DNA of 64,000 nt from an uncultured Oscillospiraceae bacterium. Lineage in GTDB: Bacteria > Bacillota > Clostridia > Oscillospirales > Acutalibacteraceae. Shown piece by piece: positions 43,865 to 52,579 of the stretch. How positions within the stretch are numbered: the stretch's first letter is position 1; every line of letters starts with the position of its first letter. Made by a program: the position numbers and the translations under genes. The stretch lies in assembly GCA_900540275.1 (NCBI GenBank), contig UQFO01000001.1:310001-374000 (forward strand), written 5' to 3'. The notes beneath the pieces are model-generated. The model saw only the letters and a list, made by a program, of their open reading frames with translations. It had not been told where the DNA came from and did not search any database.

Positions 43865-44632
43865 ATGCTGTTGGTACTCGATGTCGGGAACACCAATATC
43901 AAAATGGGGATTTATAACGGAAAAAAGCTGGAATTCCAGGCGAGGCTTTCAACCGACCGGTTTAAAACCGAGGATGAATACGCCGTGGAATTCGATTCGA
44001 TTTTCCGTGTATACAATGTGCCGGTCAAAGAGATTGACGGTGTGATTATAGGCAGCGTCGTCCCGCAGATTACGGGCCACCTGAGAAATGCCTTGCGTAC
44101 GCTTACGGGCGTAGGGCCCGTGCTGGTCGGCCCCGGCGTAAAGACGGGGCTCAATATTAAAATCAATAACCCGGCGACTATGGGAGCGGACCTTGTGGCA
44201 AGCGGCGTGGCGGCGGCGAAGCTTTACCCCTGCCCCTGCATCATCTTTACCCTCGGTACGGCGACGACGATTTCCGTTATCGATGCAGACAAGGCGTTTG
44301 CCGGCGGGTGTATTATGCCGGGCGTGAGTATTTCGCTCAACGCTCTGACGGCAAAGAGCGCCTTGCTTTCGGCTATTGGGCTGGAGGCGCCAGAGCGAGT
44401 TATCGGCAAAAATACCGAGGACTGTATGAAAAGCGGCGTCGTGCTCGGCACGGCGGCAATGCTCGACGGCATGTGCGAGCGCATAGAAGAGGAGCTTGGA
44501 AGCCCTTGCAGTACAGTTGCGACGGGCGGCCTGGCAAACGTGATTGTCCCGAGCTGCAAACGCAGGATTGATTTGCGCGACGACCTGATTTTGGAAGGCC
44601 TGCGCATCATATATAACAGGAATATCATTTAA
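43865..44632 (+). CDS. coaX: Type III pantothenate kinase
   Basis: A 255-residue kinase for the first step of coenzyme A synthesis. The ATP-binding DVGNTNIKMGIY, GADLVASGVAA and TLGTATTISVID motifs are those of the ASKHA-fold type III enzyme, which is insensitive to CoA feedback. AAAGGAGG lies before ATG 43865. A VOC protein, an ECF S component and birA follow, making this a vitamin/cofactor neighbourhood. Confidence 0.96.
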   Translation: MLLVLDVGNTNIKMGIYNGKKLEFQARLSTDRFKTEDEYAVEFDSIFRVYNVPVKEIDGVIIGSVVPQITGHLRNALRTLTGVGPVLVGPGVKTGLNIKINNPATMGADLVASGVAAAKLYPCPCIIFTLGTATTISVIDADKAFAGGCIMPGVSISLNALTAKSALLSAIGLEAPERVIGKNTEDCMKSGVVLGTAAMLDGMCERIEEELGSPCSTVATGGLANVIVPSCKRRIDLRDDLILEGLRIIYNRNII

Positions 44633-44653
44633 CAGGAGGAAAGTGGGTAGGAT

Positions 44654-45112
44654 ATGAAATTTCAGCTTGCGCTGCTCTCGGTCAAAGACGTGGAGGTTTC
44701 CAAAAGGTTTTACGGGGAGCTGTTCGGCCAGACGGTCACGCTCGACCTTGGCAGGAACGTGACATTCAGCGGCGGCTTTGCCATCCAGCAGGATTTTGCG
44801 TGGCTCACAGGGATTGAAGAGGCGTCCGTTAAGGAGCAGGCCCATAACATGGAGCTGTATTTCGAGGAGGACGATTTCGACGCGTTTTTGCAGAAGCTCA
44901 GCGCATATGAAGATGTGCGTTATGTCCATCCGCCGAAAAAGCATGAATGGCAGCAGCGTGTTGTGCGCATCTACGACCCGGATGGGCATATGATTGAAAT
45001 CGGGGAATCAATGCAGGTCATAGCAAGGCGGTACCTTGCACAGGGTTTTTCCGCGGAAGAGACGTCAAAACTCATCCAGCACCCAGTTGCGTTTGTAAAA
45101 GCCTGCCTTTGA
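44654..45112 (+). CDS. VOC-family (glyoxalase-like) protein
   Basis: A 152-residue protein with a vicinal-oxygen-chelate domain in the first 120 residues (LLSVKDVEVSKRFYGELFGQ at the start, RIYDPDGHMIEIGE at the end) plus a short helical tail. The C-terminal Glu of the metal site is present. The reaction is unknown, and it may be an enzyme or a binding protein. It starts 21 nt after coaX behind AACAGGAGG, so it is co-transcribed. Confidence 0.85.
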   Translation: MKFQLALLSVKDVEVSKRFYGELFGQTVTLDLGRNVTFSGGFAIQQDFAWLTGIEEASVKEQAHNMELYFEEDDFDAFLQKLSAYEDVRYVHPPKKHEWQQRVVRIYDPDGHMIEIGESMQVIARRYLAQGFSAEETSKLIQHPVAFVKACL

Positions 45113-45178
45113 ATTAGCGGGTATTTGCTTCAAACTGAATAAACGCCTGTGCGGGCGGCAAACGCGCACCTGTCAGAA

Positions 45179-45208
45179 TTGGTTATAATCCCCACAGCGG
45201 GTTATAAT
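45179..45208 (+). promoter_or_regulatory. Possible promoter of the ECF S-component gene with a GGTTATAAT direct repeat
   Basis: TTGGTT (45179-45184) and TATAAT (45203-45208) are spaced 18 nt. GGTTATAAT occurs twice, 19 nt apart, so the repeat may simply reflect two alternative -10 boxes or an operator. Confidence 0.5.
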
Positions 45209-45259
45209 AAATAAAGTTTGCGCCGCATCCACAGTGAGCGGCAGCAGGAGGAATGTAGT

Positions 45260-45880
45260 ATGACACAGGTAAAAAGACTTACGAATTTGCAGCGGATGGT
45301 TTTCATCGCGGTGCTCGCGGCTATCATCGTATTTTTGATGCTGACAAACCTCGGGTATATCCCGACAGGGTTTGGCTTCACTATCACGATTTTGATGATT
45401 CCAGTGGCAATCGGAGCAATTCTTTTAGGTCCCGCGGCGGGCGCAGCCCTAGGCGCCGTTTTCGGGCTGACGAGCCTTGCGACCTGCTTCTTGGGCATGG
45501 ACCCTTTTGGAGTGGCACTTCTGGCCATATCCCCATGGAAGACCGCGCTTGTATGCATTGTGCCGAGGGTATTGGTCGGCTTTTTGTGCGGCTGGATTTT
45601 CCGGGCGCTTCGCAGGGTTGACAAAACAAAAATCATATCTTACGGTGTGGCGAGTGTAAGCGCAGCGCTGCTCAACACAGCGCTGTTTTTGACGGGAATT
45701 TGGCTTGCTTTCGGCAGCGACCCTGCCGTGACGCAGTATACGGGCGGTTCGTCAAACCTGTTTATCGTGATTGGCGTGCTCGGCGGTATCAACGCCATTG
45801 TAGAAGCTGTCGCGTGCCTGGTTCTCGGTACGGCGATTGCGAAAACGCTTGATGTCGTTATGAGCAAATCGCGTATGTAA
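45260..45880 (+). CDS. ECF transporter S component, possibly for pantothenate
   Basis: A 206-residue membrane protein with about six helices. The NLQRMVFIAVLAAIIVFLM start and IPVAIGAILLGPAAGAALGAVFGLTS, followed by PRVLVGFLCGWIFRAL, are typical of the ECF substrate-binding family. The location between coaX and birA makes pantothenate (PanT-like) the first guess; biotin is less likely because BioY motifs are lacking. The energising EcfAA'T module is not in the window. CAGGAGGAATGTAGT supports ATG 45260. Confidence 0.8.
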   Translation: MTQVKRLTNLQRMVFIAVLAAIIVFLMLTNLGYIPTGFGFTITILMIPVAIGAILLGPAAGAALGAVFGLTSLATCFLGMDPFGVALLAISPWKTALVCIVPRVLVGFLCGWIFRALRRVDKTKIISYGVASVSAALLNTALFLTGIWLAFGSDPAVTQYTGGSSNLFIVIGVLGGINAIVEAVACLVLGTAIAKTLDVVMSKSRM

Positions 45881-45897
45881 TAGAATATAATCTGTCC

Positions 45898-45930
45898 GGC
45901 GGGCGGGAGGTTCCCGTCCGCCGCCTTTTT
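45898..45930 (+). terminator. Rho-independent terminator before birA
   Basis: Stem GGCGGGCGGGA/TCCCGTCCGCC with one G-T pair and a T tail. birA, 24 nt further on, is therefore read by leakage or from a promoter not obvious to me. Confidence 0.8.
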
Positions 45931-45953
45931 ATCTGGAAAGGATGCAGGATAAG

Positions 45954-46922
45954 ATGAAAGAGGAAATTCTGCGGATGCTGAAGGAATCAGGAGACTATGT
46001 ATCCGGGCAGGAGCTGTCCGAACGGCTCCATGTTTCACGCAGCGCCGTATGGAAGCACATCAAAGCGCTCAAAGAAGAGGGATACGTAATTGATTCTGTC
46101 ACCAACCGGGGTTATCTGCTAAAAAGCATACCGGAGCTGTGGAATGAACAGCAGGTGCAAGAAAACCTGAAAACGCTCCGGCTAGGACGCGAGCTTTTGA
46201 TTCTCCGTGATGTGGACAGCACCAACGAAGAATTGAAGAGGCGCGCGCGCACGGGCGCCGCGCATGGGCTTGTCTGCGTGGCGGAAAAGCAGGGCGCCGG
46301 CAAGGGAAGGCTAGGACGCGCATGGAGCTCGCCCGCGGGGACAGGCATGTGGATGAGCGTTCTGCTGCGGCCCGATATATCGCCGTTTGAGGTCTCCGGT
46401 ATTACGCTCGCCGCGGGGCTTGCCGTATGCAAAGCGGTACAAGGGCTTACCGGGTGTGCTGCGAAAATAAAGTGGCCGAACGACGTGGTAATCGGCAGGA
46501 AAAAAATCTGCGGTATATTAACGGAGATGTCGGCGGAGTCCGACCGCGTCGATTTTGTGGTCGTGGGAATCGGTATAAATGTAAATACAGACAGTTTCCC
46601 TGACGCGATAACGCATAAGGCGACTTCACTTAAAATTGAAACGGGCAAACCCTTCAGCCGCACACTTTTGCTGTGCGAGGTGCTCAGGCAGCTTGAAATT
46701 TATACGGATGAATTTTTACTCAATACCTGCGGGAGCATTACGGGCGAATATAAGGAAAACTGCGTTACAATCGGCAGGGAGGTTTCCGCCGTTCGCGGCG
46801 GCGTGCAGGTGATGGGCAAGGCGGTTGATGTCACGCTGTCCGGCGCGCTTGTTATCCGGCAGAAAAACGGGAAGCTTACAGAAATTAATTCCGGTGAGGT
46901 TGTCGTACAGGGAATTTATTGA
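45954..46922 (+). CDS. birA: Biotin-protein ligase and biotin repressor
   Basis: A 322-residue bifunctional protein. Residues 1-60 form a winged helix (SGQELSERLHVSRSAVWKHI). The ligase domain has the biotinyl-AMP loop GRLGRAWSSPAGTGMWMS, KWPNDVVIGRKKICGIL and VVGIGINVN, and an SH3-like C-terminal domain follows. It attaches biotin to carboxylase subunits and can repress biotin genes. AGGA at 45946-45949 favours ATG 45954 over 45942. No biotin gene is adjacent. Confidence 0.95.
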   Translation: MKEEILRMLKESGDYVSGQELSERLHVSRSAVWKHIKALKEEGYVIDSVTNRGYLLKSIPELWNEQQVQENLKTLRLGRELLILRDVDSTNEELKRRARTGAAHGLVCVAEKQGAGKGRLGRAWSSPAGTGMWMSVLLRPDISPFEVSGITLAAGLAVCKAVQGLTGCAAKIKWPNDVVIGRKKICGILTEMSAESDRVDFVVVGIGINVNTDSFPDAITHKATSLKIETGKPFSRTLLLCEVLRQLEIYTDEFLLNTCGSITGEYKENCVTIGREVSAVRGGVQVMGKAVDVTLSGALVIRQKNGKLTEINSGEVVVQGIY

Positions 46923-46932
46923 TAAATTTTAT

Positions 46933-46970
46933 ATTTCCAACATATGTTTATATATGTTGGAAATTTTTTT
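46933..46970 (+). terminator. AT-rich rho-independent terminator after birA
   Basis: Stem ATTTCCAACATAT/ATATGTTGGAAAT and a T7 tail, 10 nt after the birA stop. Confidence 0.85.
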
Positions 46971-46980
46971 ATATATTTTG

Positions 46981-47009
46981 TTGACAAAAGCTGGATATTA
47001 AGTTATTGT
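46981..47009 (+). promoter_or_regulatory. Sigma-A type promoter before the small dockerin gene
   Basis: Consensus TTGACA (46981-46986) and TATTGT (47004-47009) with 17 nt spacing. It would drive the 68-codon ORF and the dockerin gene together. Confidence 0.7.
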
Positions 47010-47088
47010 ATTGATATAAAATAATATTTTTATTATTATAAAATTTTACAAAAGTATCAGCGACCATATTTACCAAGGTAATTTAGGA

Positions 47089-47295
47089 ATGGCGCCGCTG
47101 ACCCGCCTGAAGCTGACCGTCGTAACGCCAGATGGAAAAACCTATAGGTCAACCAGCATGACGGGGAATGTACAGCTGGTTTCCCTGCCTGAACCAGTGC
47201 TCGGAACCTATCATATCTATATTGACCGAATGAACGAGTTTTGGCAAACAACCGATTTTTCGGTGGCTGTTTTGAACGGAGATGTATTGTCATGA
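47089..47295 (+). CDS. 68-residue ORF, probable remnant of a secreted beta-sandwich domain
   Basis: The product (GNVQLVSLPEPVLGTYHIYI in the middle) reads like the last strands of a P-domain or pre-peptidase beta-sandwich as found at the end of secreted proteins, but it has no signal peptide and no start of the domain. AAGG 9 nt upstream could allow initiation. It overlaps the dockerin gene start by 4 nt (ATGA). Either it is the tail of a deleted gene, or a short leader peptide coupled to the next gene. Confidence 0.4.
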   Translation: MAPLTRLKLTVVTPDGKTYRSTSMTGNVQLVSLPEPVLGTYHIYIDRMNEFWQTTDFSVAVLNGDVLS

Positions 47296-47924
47296 GTAAA
47301 AAAATTAAACGCTTTCTATGTGTCCTCTTTGCTTTTCTGCTGTGTACTGGCGCTTTCTGCTTTCCGGCAAGCGCCATAGAAGATGAAGACAGGCCCTGGT
47401 TTCCTAATCAAACTGTACTTGCAAAATTCGGAACCTCCCGTGGCTATGACCTCGGCATTTATGTAGTTCATTCAGCGCCTGCGCAATCATTGGTAAAAAT
47501 CGGGCCGTACTGCTTTAGCTGCGAATACTATTATCCGGAATTGGTCGGAGTATATGCGTATAAGGGCGACGAAATCCACACGCTGCAGGAGGCATACCAG
47601 AATGGCCTGGTGTATATTCATGAAACGGTCATCCAGCTCCGGGCATATCTCAAAAGCGGTATGCCCGGTTACGACGGCGTACCTTATTCCTGCTGCATTT
47701 ACCGTTTTGGGGATGCAAACCTGGATGAGAAGGTCAACCTGCAGGACGTGCTGCTTGTTCAAAAGGGGATTGCGGGAATCATCGACCTGAACGACGTGAA
47801 ATATTCAATTGGCGGTCTCGGAAGCCCCAAGTCTTATTTTCTTGGAGATTATAATGACGACGGGGAAGTAAACATGGAGGACGTCCTATCTATCCAAAAG
47901 TATATTGCAAAATTTGAAAAATAA
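47292..47924 (+). CDS. Secreted dockerin protein of unknown function
   Basis: A 210-residue protein. The signal peptide (KRFLCVLFAFLLCTGAFCFPASA) spans residues about 5-30. A central region of about 100 residues has no recognised fold, with several Cys and Tyr residues. A C-terminal type I dockerin has GDANLDEKVNLQDVLLVQK and GDYNDDGEVNMEDVLSIQK calcium loops. It therefore should dock onto the same scaffold system as the amylases while carrying a non-catalytic or novel module. A terminator follows directly. Confidence 0.8.
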   Translation: MSKKIKRFLCVLFAFLLCTGAFCFPASAIEDEDRPWFPNQTVLAKFGTSRGYDLGIYVVHSAPAQSLVKIGPYCFSCEYYYPELVGVYAYKGDEIHTLQEAYQNGLVYIHETVIQLRAYLKSGMPGYDGVPYSCCIYRFGDANLDEKVNLQDVLLVQKGIAGIIDLNDVKYSIGGLGSPKSYFLGDYNDDGEVNMEDVLSIQKYIAKFEK

Positions 47925-47941
47925 AACGAAGTGAATTTCAA

Positions 47942-47995
47942 ACAGCCCTCATTTATCCGGCGCTTTTCTTGCCAGACGGATGGGGGCTGTTTTTA
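47942..47995 (+). terminator. Rho-independent terminator after the small dockerin gene
   Basis: ACAGCCCTCAT/ATGGGGGCTGT outer stem with an inner imperfect stem, then TTTTTA. Confidence 0.8.
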
Positions 47996-48122
47996 TAAAA
48001 AAGTTTAAATAACAGGAAAATGGTATAATTTCAGCTTTTTTCATCTATTCGATAGTTCCCTTTTTTCTATGTGAAAGATTTTTATTTAATATAGCTATTT
48101 ATATATTTTTTATCGTATTTTA

Positions 48123-48151
48123 TTGATTTTTTAGTGCCATATTTATATAAT
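48123..48151 (+). promoter_or_regulatory. Sigma-A type promoter of the third amylase
   Basis: TTGATT (48123-48128) and TATAAT (48146-48151) with 17 nt spacing. A second TATAAT near 48024 in the same 270-nt gap lacks a good -35. Confidence 0.7.
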
Positions 48152-48196
48152 GGGGCTGGCATAAACAATGCCTGATTATTAGAAGGAGGATTATGT

Positions 48197-50371
48197 ATGA
48201 AGAAGAGAAGCATCAAATTTTTAAGCGCGCTTCTGACCTTCGCGCTGCTATTGTCGATGCTGGGGCTTAGCGTTTCGGCAAAAACGCAGGACGAAGAAAC
48301 GGCTGATAACGGGATTTTATATGGGGACGTCAATACTGACGGTAAAATTTCTGTTGCCGACGTTTTAACAGTCCAAAAGCATATGGCGTCCGTCATTACC
48401 CTGACGCAGCCGCAGGCTGCCGCAGCAGACGTGGACGGCGATAAACACATTACGCTGAGGGATGTGCTGTTGGTACAGAAGTATCTGGCGAATGTGATTG
48501 TGTCGTTCCCAGTGGAGGAAACTGATAAAGACGCATCCTGGGCGAAGAATACCATCACATACGAAATTTTCGTCAGGAGCTTTTACGACGCGGACGGTGA
48601 CGGAATCGGTGATTTCCGGGGCGTCGCCGAAAAAGTGGATTATTTAAAATCATTGAACGTCGGCACCGTTTGGCTCATGCCGATTATGGAGTCCACAACC
48701 TACCACGGATATGACGTGGTAGATTACCAGTCGGTCAATCCTGACTATGGCACGATGGAAGACTTTGAATATATGCTTGGGGTGCTTCACGACAACGGCA
48801 TCCGGGTTATTTTGGACTTTGTGGCGAACCACACGTCCTCTTCAAACGCCTGGTTTAAAGAGGCGCTTGCCGACAAAGACAGCAAATACCGGGATTACTA
48901 TTTTATCTCAGAAGAGGAAAAGACTGAGGATGGCTGGAGGAAGGCTGAAAACGGGCTTTACTACTATGGCCTGTATGATTCCATAATGCCAGACCTTAAC
49001 TACGCCAACAAAAACGTTTGGGAAGACATGAAGGCAAATGCGGGCTTCTGGCTCGATAAGGGCGTCGACGGCTTCCGGCTCGACGGTGCGAACAATATTG
49101 ACGAAGACGCCGCCGTTACACATGCCTGGTGGCAGGACTTCACCACTTATGTCAAGTCCAAGAATCCTGCCGCGTTTATCGTGGGTGAAAACTGGATTAC
49201 CACAATGAAGGAGCTTGCCCCGTATTTTGCGGATATGGACTCTTCCTTCAACTTTGACGCGGCAAACCTCATTGAGGAAATGGCAAGGGGCGTACAGACC
49301 GATATTGTCAAACACCTGAACGAGGGCCACGCCTATTATAAGGAAAGCGCCAACACGACTCCTTCCGTGCCGAAGGTCACAACCGATTCTGTCATGATAA
49401 ACAACCACGACATGGACAGGATTGCGTCGCGCGCAGGCACAAAGGAGCAGGCAAAGCTTGCGGCGGCACTGCAGTTTACGCTGCCGGGAACTCCCTACAT
49501 TTATTACGGCGATGAGCTGGGCCAGCTTGGTGAAAAGCCGGACGACAACCGCAGAGAGCCGTTCGACTGGTACGCTTCTGCCCAGGGCGAGGGTATGACC
49601 CAGATGACGGGCGACAAGTGGATGAGCCCGATGAAGTATACCCTGCCGGACGACGGCATCTCTTACGAAGAGGAAAAGGACGACCCGGGCAGCATTTATA
49701 GCTATTATAAAAAGCTGACGGATATCAGGGCGCAGTACCCTATGCTCTACACGGGTGACTACGGCAGCGTTGGCATGAACGACGGCCTGTATTCCTATAC
49801 GGTAAGCGAAGACGGCGTTGGACAGAGGCTCTTTGCCGTACATAACCTGACGGGAGAGGCAAAAAAGCTTACCTTCGATTATGACGCCACAGACCTGATT
49901 TCCGGTACAAAAATCGCCGCGGGCAGTGAGTTTACGTTTGCTCCTTTTGCATCCGCCGTCTTTGAATATACGGGCGGAAAAATCCCCGCGAAGATACCGT
50001 ACAACCCGCCGGTAGAGGCTGAAACTAAGGAGTATACGCTTACCTTCAAGATGACGCTCCCGGAAAACACGCCGGAGGACGAGCCAATTTATATGGTCGG
50101 CACCTTCAACAATTGGACGGTCGCGGACCCGCTCTATGAGCTTAAGCGCACATCCAAAACGACAGCGGAAATTACAATCAAGACAGAAGGTACTGTGGGC
50201 AAGCAGATGCAGTACAAATTCAACCGTGGTACCTGGGACAAGCGTGAGCAGGACGCTGAGGGAAATGACCTGATAGGCGACCTCCACAAGGAGAACCGCT
50301 ATTATGAGTTTACACCGAATGCTGTAGATACAATAAGCGGCACGATTGAAAAATGGTCGGACATTGACTGA
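48197..50371 (+). CDS. Secreted GH13 alpha-amylase with N-terminal dockerin
   Basis: A 724-residue secreted enzyme. A signal peptide (1-28) is followed directly by a dockerin (about 38-100; GDVNTDGKISVADVLTVQK and DVDGDKHITLRDVLLVQK). The GH13 catalytic domain has VILDFVANHTS, nucleophile Asp296 in GFRLDGANN, acid/base Glu331 in VGENW and Asp405 in NNHDMDR. The C-terminal roughly 115 residues (VGTFNNWTVADPLYELK, then YKFNRGTWDK) form a CBM20/48-like starch-binding sandwich. The N-terminal dockerin differs from the two amylases at the left end, and its catalytic sequence belongs to another GH13 subgroup (maltogenic or neopullulanase-like possible). Its own promoter and AGAAGGAGG site are present. 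Confidence 0.92.
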   Translation: MKKRSIKFLSALLTFALLLSMLGLSVSAKTQDEETADNGILYGDVNTDGKISVADVLTVQKHMASVITLTQPQAAAADVDGDKHITLRDVLLVQKYLANVIVSFPVEETDKDASWAKNTITYEIFVRSFYDADGDGIGDFRGVAEKVDYLKSLNVGTVWLMPIMESTTYHGYDVVDYQSVNPDYGTMEDFEYMLGVLHDNGIRVILDFVANHTSSSNAWFKEALADKDSKYRDYYFISEEEKTEDGWRKAENGLYYYGLYDSIMPDLNYANKNVWEDMKANAGFWLDKGVDGFRLDGANNIDEDAAVTHAWWQDFTTYVKSKNPAAFIVGENWITTMKELAPYFADMDSSFNFDAANLIEEMARGVQTDIVKHLNEGHAYYKESANTTPSVPKVTTDSVMINNHDMDRIASRAGTKEQAKLAAALQFTLPGTPYIYYGDELGQLGEKPDDNRREPFDWYASAQGEGMTQMTGDKWMSPMKYTLPDDGISYEEEKDDPGSIYSYYKKLTDIRAQYPMLYTGDYGSVGMNDGLYSYTVSEDGVGQRLFAVHNLTGEAKKLTFDYDATDLISGTKIAAGSEFTFAPFASAVFEYTGGKIPAKIPYNPPVEAETKEYTLTFKMTLPENTPEDEPIYMVGTFNNWTVADPLYELKRTSKTTAEITIKTEGTVGKQMQYKFNRGTWDKREQDAEGNDLIGDLHKENRYYEFTPNAVDTISGTIEKWSDID

Positions 50372-50404
50372 CCGTGTTTCAAACAAATTGAATTCCGGTT
50401 AAGA

Positions 50405-50435
50405 AAGCGCCCAGTGGAAATGCCACTGGGCGCTT
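50405..50435 (+). terminator. Hairpin after the third amylase
   Basis: A 13-bp stem AAGCGCCCAGTGG/CCACTGGGCGCTT with a 5-nt loop. The T tail is poor, so it is a weak or partly processing terminator. Confidence 0.65.
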
Positions 50436-50477
50436 CTGCTATGCTTGATGCTTTTTGCTGCCGTAAACAACGGGATG

Positions 50478-50641
50478 GCGAATGGATGTGCTCCCGCGTG
50501 GGGAGCGACAGAGATATTTCAATGTGTATTTACGGATTCGGTATTTCAATCCACGCTCCCGCGTGGGGAGCGACATGTGCACCTCGCCGCACAGATGCGG
50601 ATTATCAACATTTCAATCCACGCTCCCGCGTGGGGAGCGAC
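50478..50641 (-). CRISPR. Orphan CRISPR mini-array, type I-C-like repeats
   Basis: Two identical 32-nt repeats (50543-50574 and 50610-50641) and one degenerate repeat (50478-50509, its last 20 nt identical in plus-strand reading) enclose spacers of 33 and 35 nt. Read on the minus strand the repeat starts GTCGCTCCCC and ends GTGGATTGAAAT, the form usual for type I-C arrays. The degenerate copy is then the leader-distal end, as expected. No cas gene lies in the window. With only two spacers it is a small or decayed array. Confidence 0.85.
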
Positions 50642-50866
50642 AGCAAAAGAAGCCAAAGTAAAGGAGAATCGTCTGTTTATCTTTGTATAAATTCTCCAAA
50701 TATCACTTCTTTTTTATATTCTATCATATTATTTTATAAATTCCAACCACAAATTTTGGTGCGAACCTCCCGGCAATTCTCTGTTTACTTCCACTTCGCA
50801 CTTTAAAGCTGCTGTATGGTATTTATAACTTATGGCTTTATATTGTTTTCTGGTCACCTAAAATAA
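50642..50866 (-). promoter_or_regulatory. AT-rich region, possible CRISPR leader
   Basis: About 225 nt of A/T-rich sequence directly upstream (minus-strand sense) of the intact repeat end, without a gene, in the position of a CRISPR leader. TATAAA-like boxes exist, but no single promoter stands out. Confidence 0.4.
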
Positions 50867-50867
50867 A

Positions 50868-50900
50868 AAGGGAGAAAGCACAGCATGCGCTCTCCCCCTT
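50868..50900 (-). terminator. Probable terminator after the Na/Pi transporter
   Basis: Imperfect stem GGGAGAAAGCA/TGCGCTCTCCC followed on the minus strand by T-rich sequence, 24 nt after the transporter stop. Confidence 0.6.
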
Positions 50901-50923
50901 ACTCGCCTACTATTCTATTGCCG

Positions 50924-52579
50924 TCATACCGTAACGGGCGGTGAATCTGTAGAAATGCCGGTCATCTCCGGCATGGAGAACGCAACATTCGTCGCGTGGT
51001 CTGCAATCCGCTCCAGATTTGTGAGCATATCGAGGAATACCGGACCATCCTCTGCAGTGGCAGCGCCTTCATTCAGGCGGGCTACATGGTGCTCCTTGTA
51101 GAGCTTGGTATCGTCGTCAACCTTTTCCTCTGTATTAATAATGACCTGCGCCATGCTCATATCGTGCGAACGCGTAGTGAACATATAGATACTGTCCTCA
51201 AGCACGGAGGTCACCATAGCGCTTAACAGCTCCAGCTCCTCAAGCGCGCTGGGATTCATGGGAATATTTTGATTCATCAGGCTCTGTGCGCATTCCGTGA
51301 TGTTGACGGCATGGTCACCAATACGCTCCAAGTCGCTGATGACGCTGTAAAGCGAGCCAATAACACGCCTGTCCTTATCCTCAATATCGAGCCCGTTTAT
51401 TTTTACGAGGTATTCGGTGATGCTGTGCGTCAGGAAATCAACGACGCGCTCGTTTTCCTCTACCTTCAATATCCGCTTTTCATCCTGCTCGAAGAACGCG
51501 CGCAGCGCATTTTTATAGCTCTTTACAGCAAGGTCCGCGAGACGGTGGGCTTCCTTCTGTACCTGCGAAACAGCTACAGGCGGCGTCGTCAGGATACGGG
51601 AATCCAGGTAAAGCGGCGCCATTTTTTCCTTCTCTTCCTCCTGCCCGGGCATAAGAAGCTGCGCGAGCCTGACGAGCAGGTTTGCAAATGGGAACAGGAT
51701 GACGGTAATCCCGACATTGAAGATGATATGCACAGCGGAAATCTGCGCCGCGACATTGCCGGGGAAGATATGCTCGATTGCCGTAACAAAGCCTGGACAG
51801 AGCATTGTAAAAATTACAAATATGATTGCGCCGAGAAAGCTTATGATAAAGTTGAGCAGCGCGGTGCGCTTTGCGTTACGGTTAGCGCCGATGGAGGAAA
51901 GCGCAGCCGCCATACAAGCGCCGATATTGAAACCATATATGACGTAAACCGCATTGGGCAGCGTGATGGCGCTTGCAAGGCCAAGCGCCTGCAGCACGCC
52001 GACTGACGCCGAGCTGCTTTGGATAATAGCGGTAAATATTACACCGGCAAGCACGCCGAGCAGGGGATTGCTGAAGTTTGTCAGGAGAGACTGGAACTCC
52101 GGTGAGGAGGCCAGCGGCTGCATGGAGGTTTTCATTGTAGTCAAGCCAAAAAACAGGATACCAAAGCCCGCTATAATCTGCCCGTAATATTTCTGGTTGT
52201 TCTTTTTAAGGAACATAATCATCACAACGCCGACAAAAATAAACAGCGGGACGATGTCAGCAATATTGATAGCAAGCAGGACGCTCGTTACAGTCGTGCC
52301 GATTTTTGCGCCCATCAGGATACCGACGGCTTGTCCTATTTCCATAAAGCCCGCGTTGACGAATCCAACAACCATTGCATCCGTAGCCGACGAGCTTTGA
52401 ATAATACCTGTAACTACAAGCCCGACAAGCAGCGCAAGAAAACGGTTGCTCGTCAAACGTTCAAGAAGGCCCCTGAGCTTAGCGCCCGCAGCGAGCTCCA
52501 AACCGCCGCCCATCAGCCTCATACCGAAAAGAAACAACCCCAGGCCGCCCAGCAGCAGGAATATATCATATATATTCAT
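50924..52579 (-). CDS. Na/Pi-cotransporter family protein with PhoU-like domain
   Basis: A 551-residue protein. Residues about 5-310 contain eight or so membrane helices with two inverted QSSSA repeats (GIIQSSSATDAMVVGF and AIIQSSSASVGVLQAL), the signature of NptA/type II Na/phosphate transporters. Residues about 340-545 form a PhoU-like helical domain (VISDLERIGDHAVNITE, LTNLERIADHATNVAF). The likely role is sodium-coupled phosphate movement. GGAGGAGTACAA precedes the ATG. Confidence 0.93.
   Translation of the reverse strand: MNIYDIFLLLGGLGLFLFGMRLMGGGLELAAGAKLRGLLERLTSNRFLALLVGLVVTGIIQSSSATDAMVVGFVNAGFMEIGQAVGILMGAKIGTTVTSVLLAINIADIVPLFIFVGVVMIMFLKKNNQKYYGQIIAGFGILFFGLTTMKTSMQPLASSPEFQSLLTNFSNPLLGVLAGVIFTAIIQSSSASVGVLQALGLASAITLPNAVYVIYGFNIGACMAAALSSIGANRNAKRTALLNFIISFLGAIIFVIFTMLCPGFVTAIEHIFPGNVAAQISAVHIIFNVGITVILFPFANLLVRLAQLLMPGQEEEKEKMAPLYLDSRILTTPPVAVSQVQKEAHRLADLAVKSYKNALRAFFEQDEKRILKVEENERVVDFLTHSITEYLVKINGLDIEDKDRRVIGSLYSVISDLERIGDHAVNITECAQSLMNQNIPMNPSALEELELLSAMVTSVLEDSIYMFTTRSHDMSMAQVIINTEEKVDDDTKLYKEHHVARLNEGAATAEDGPVFLDMLTNLERIADHATNVAFSMPEMTGISTDSPPVTV

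Noticed and set aside
43949..44989. 346-codon minus-strand frame across coaX and the VOC gene
   Set aside because: Antisense to two well-supported genes and spans their intergenic region; no start signal.
45179..45259. GGTTATAAT direct repeat considered as a BirA operator
   Set aside because: It lacks the inverted TTGTnAAC-type arms expected of BirA sites; it is better explained by two -10-like boxes.
48908..50386. 492-codon minus-strand open frame under the third amylase
   Set aside because: Shadow of the amylase; low-complexity Arg/Val-rich translation without family features.
50414..50806. 130-codon frame over the CRISPR repeats
   Set aside because: It reads through the CRISPR repeats, giving a repeated peptide (SRVGSD) that merely mirrors the DNA repeat.
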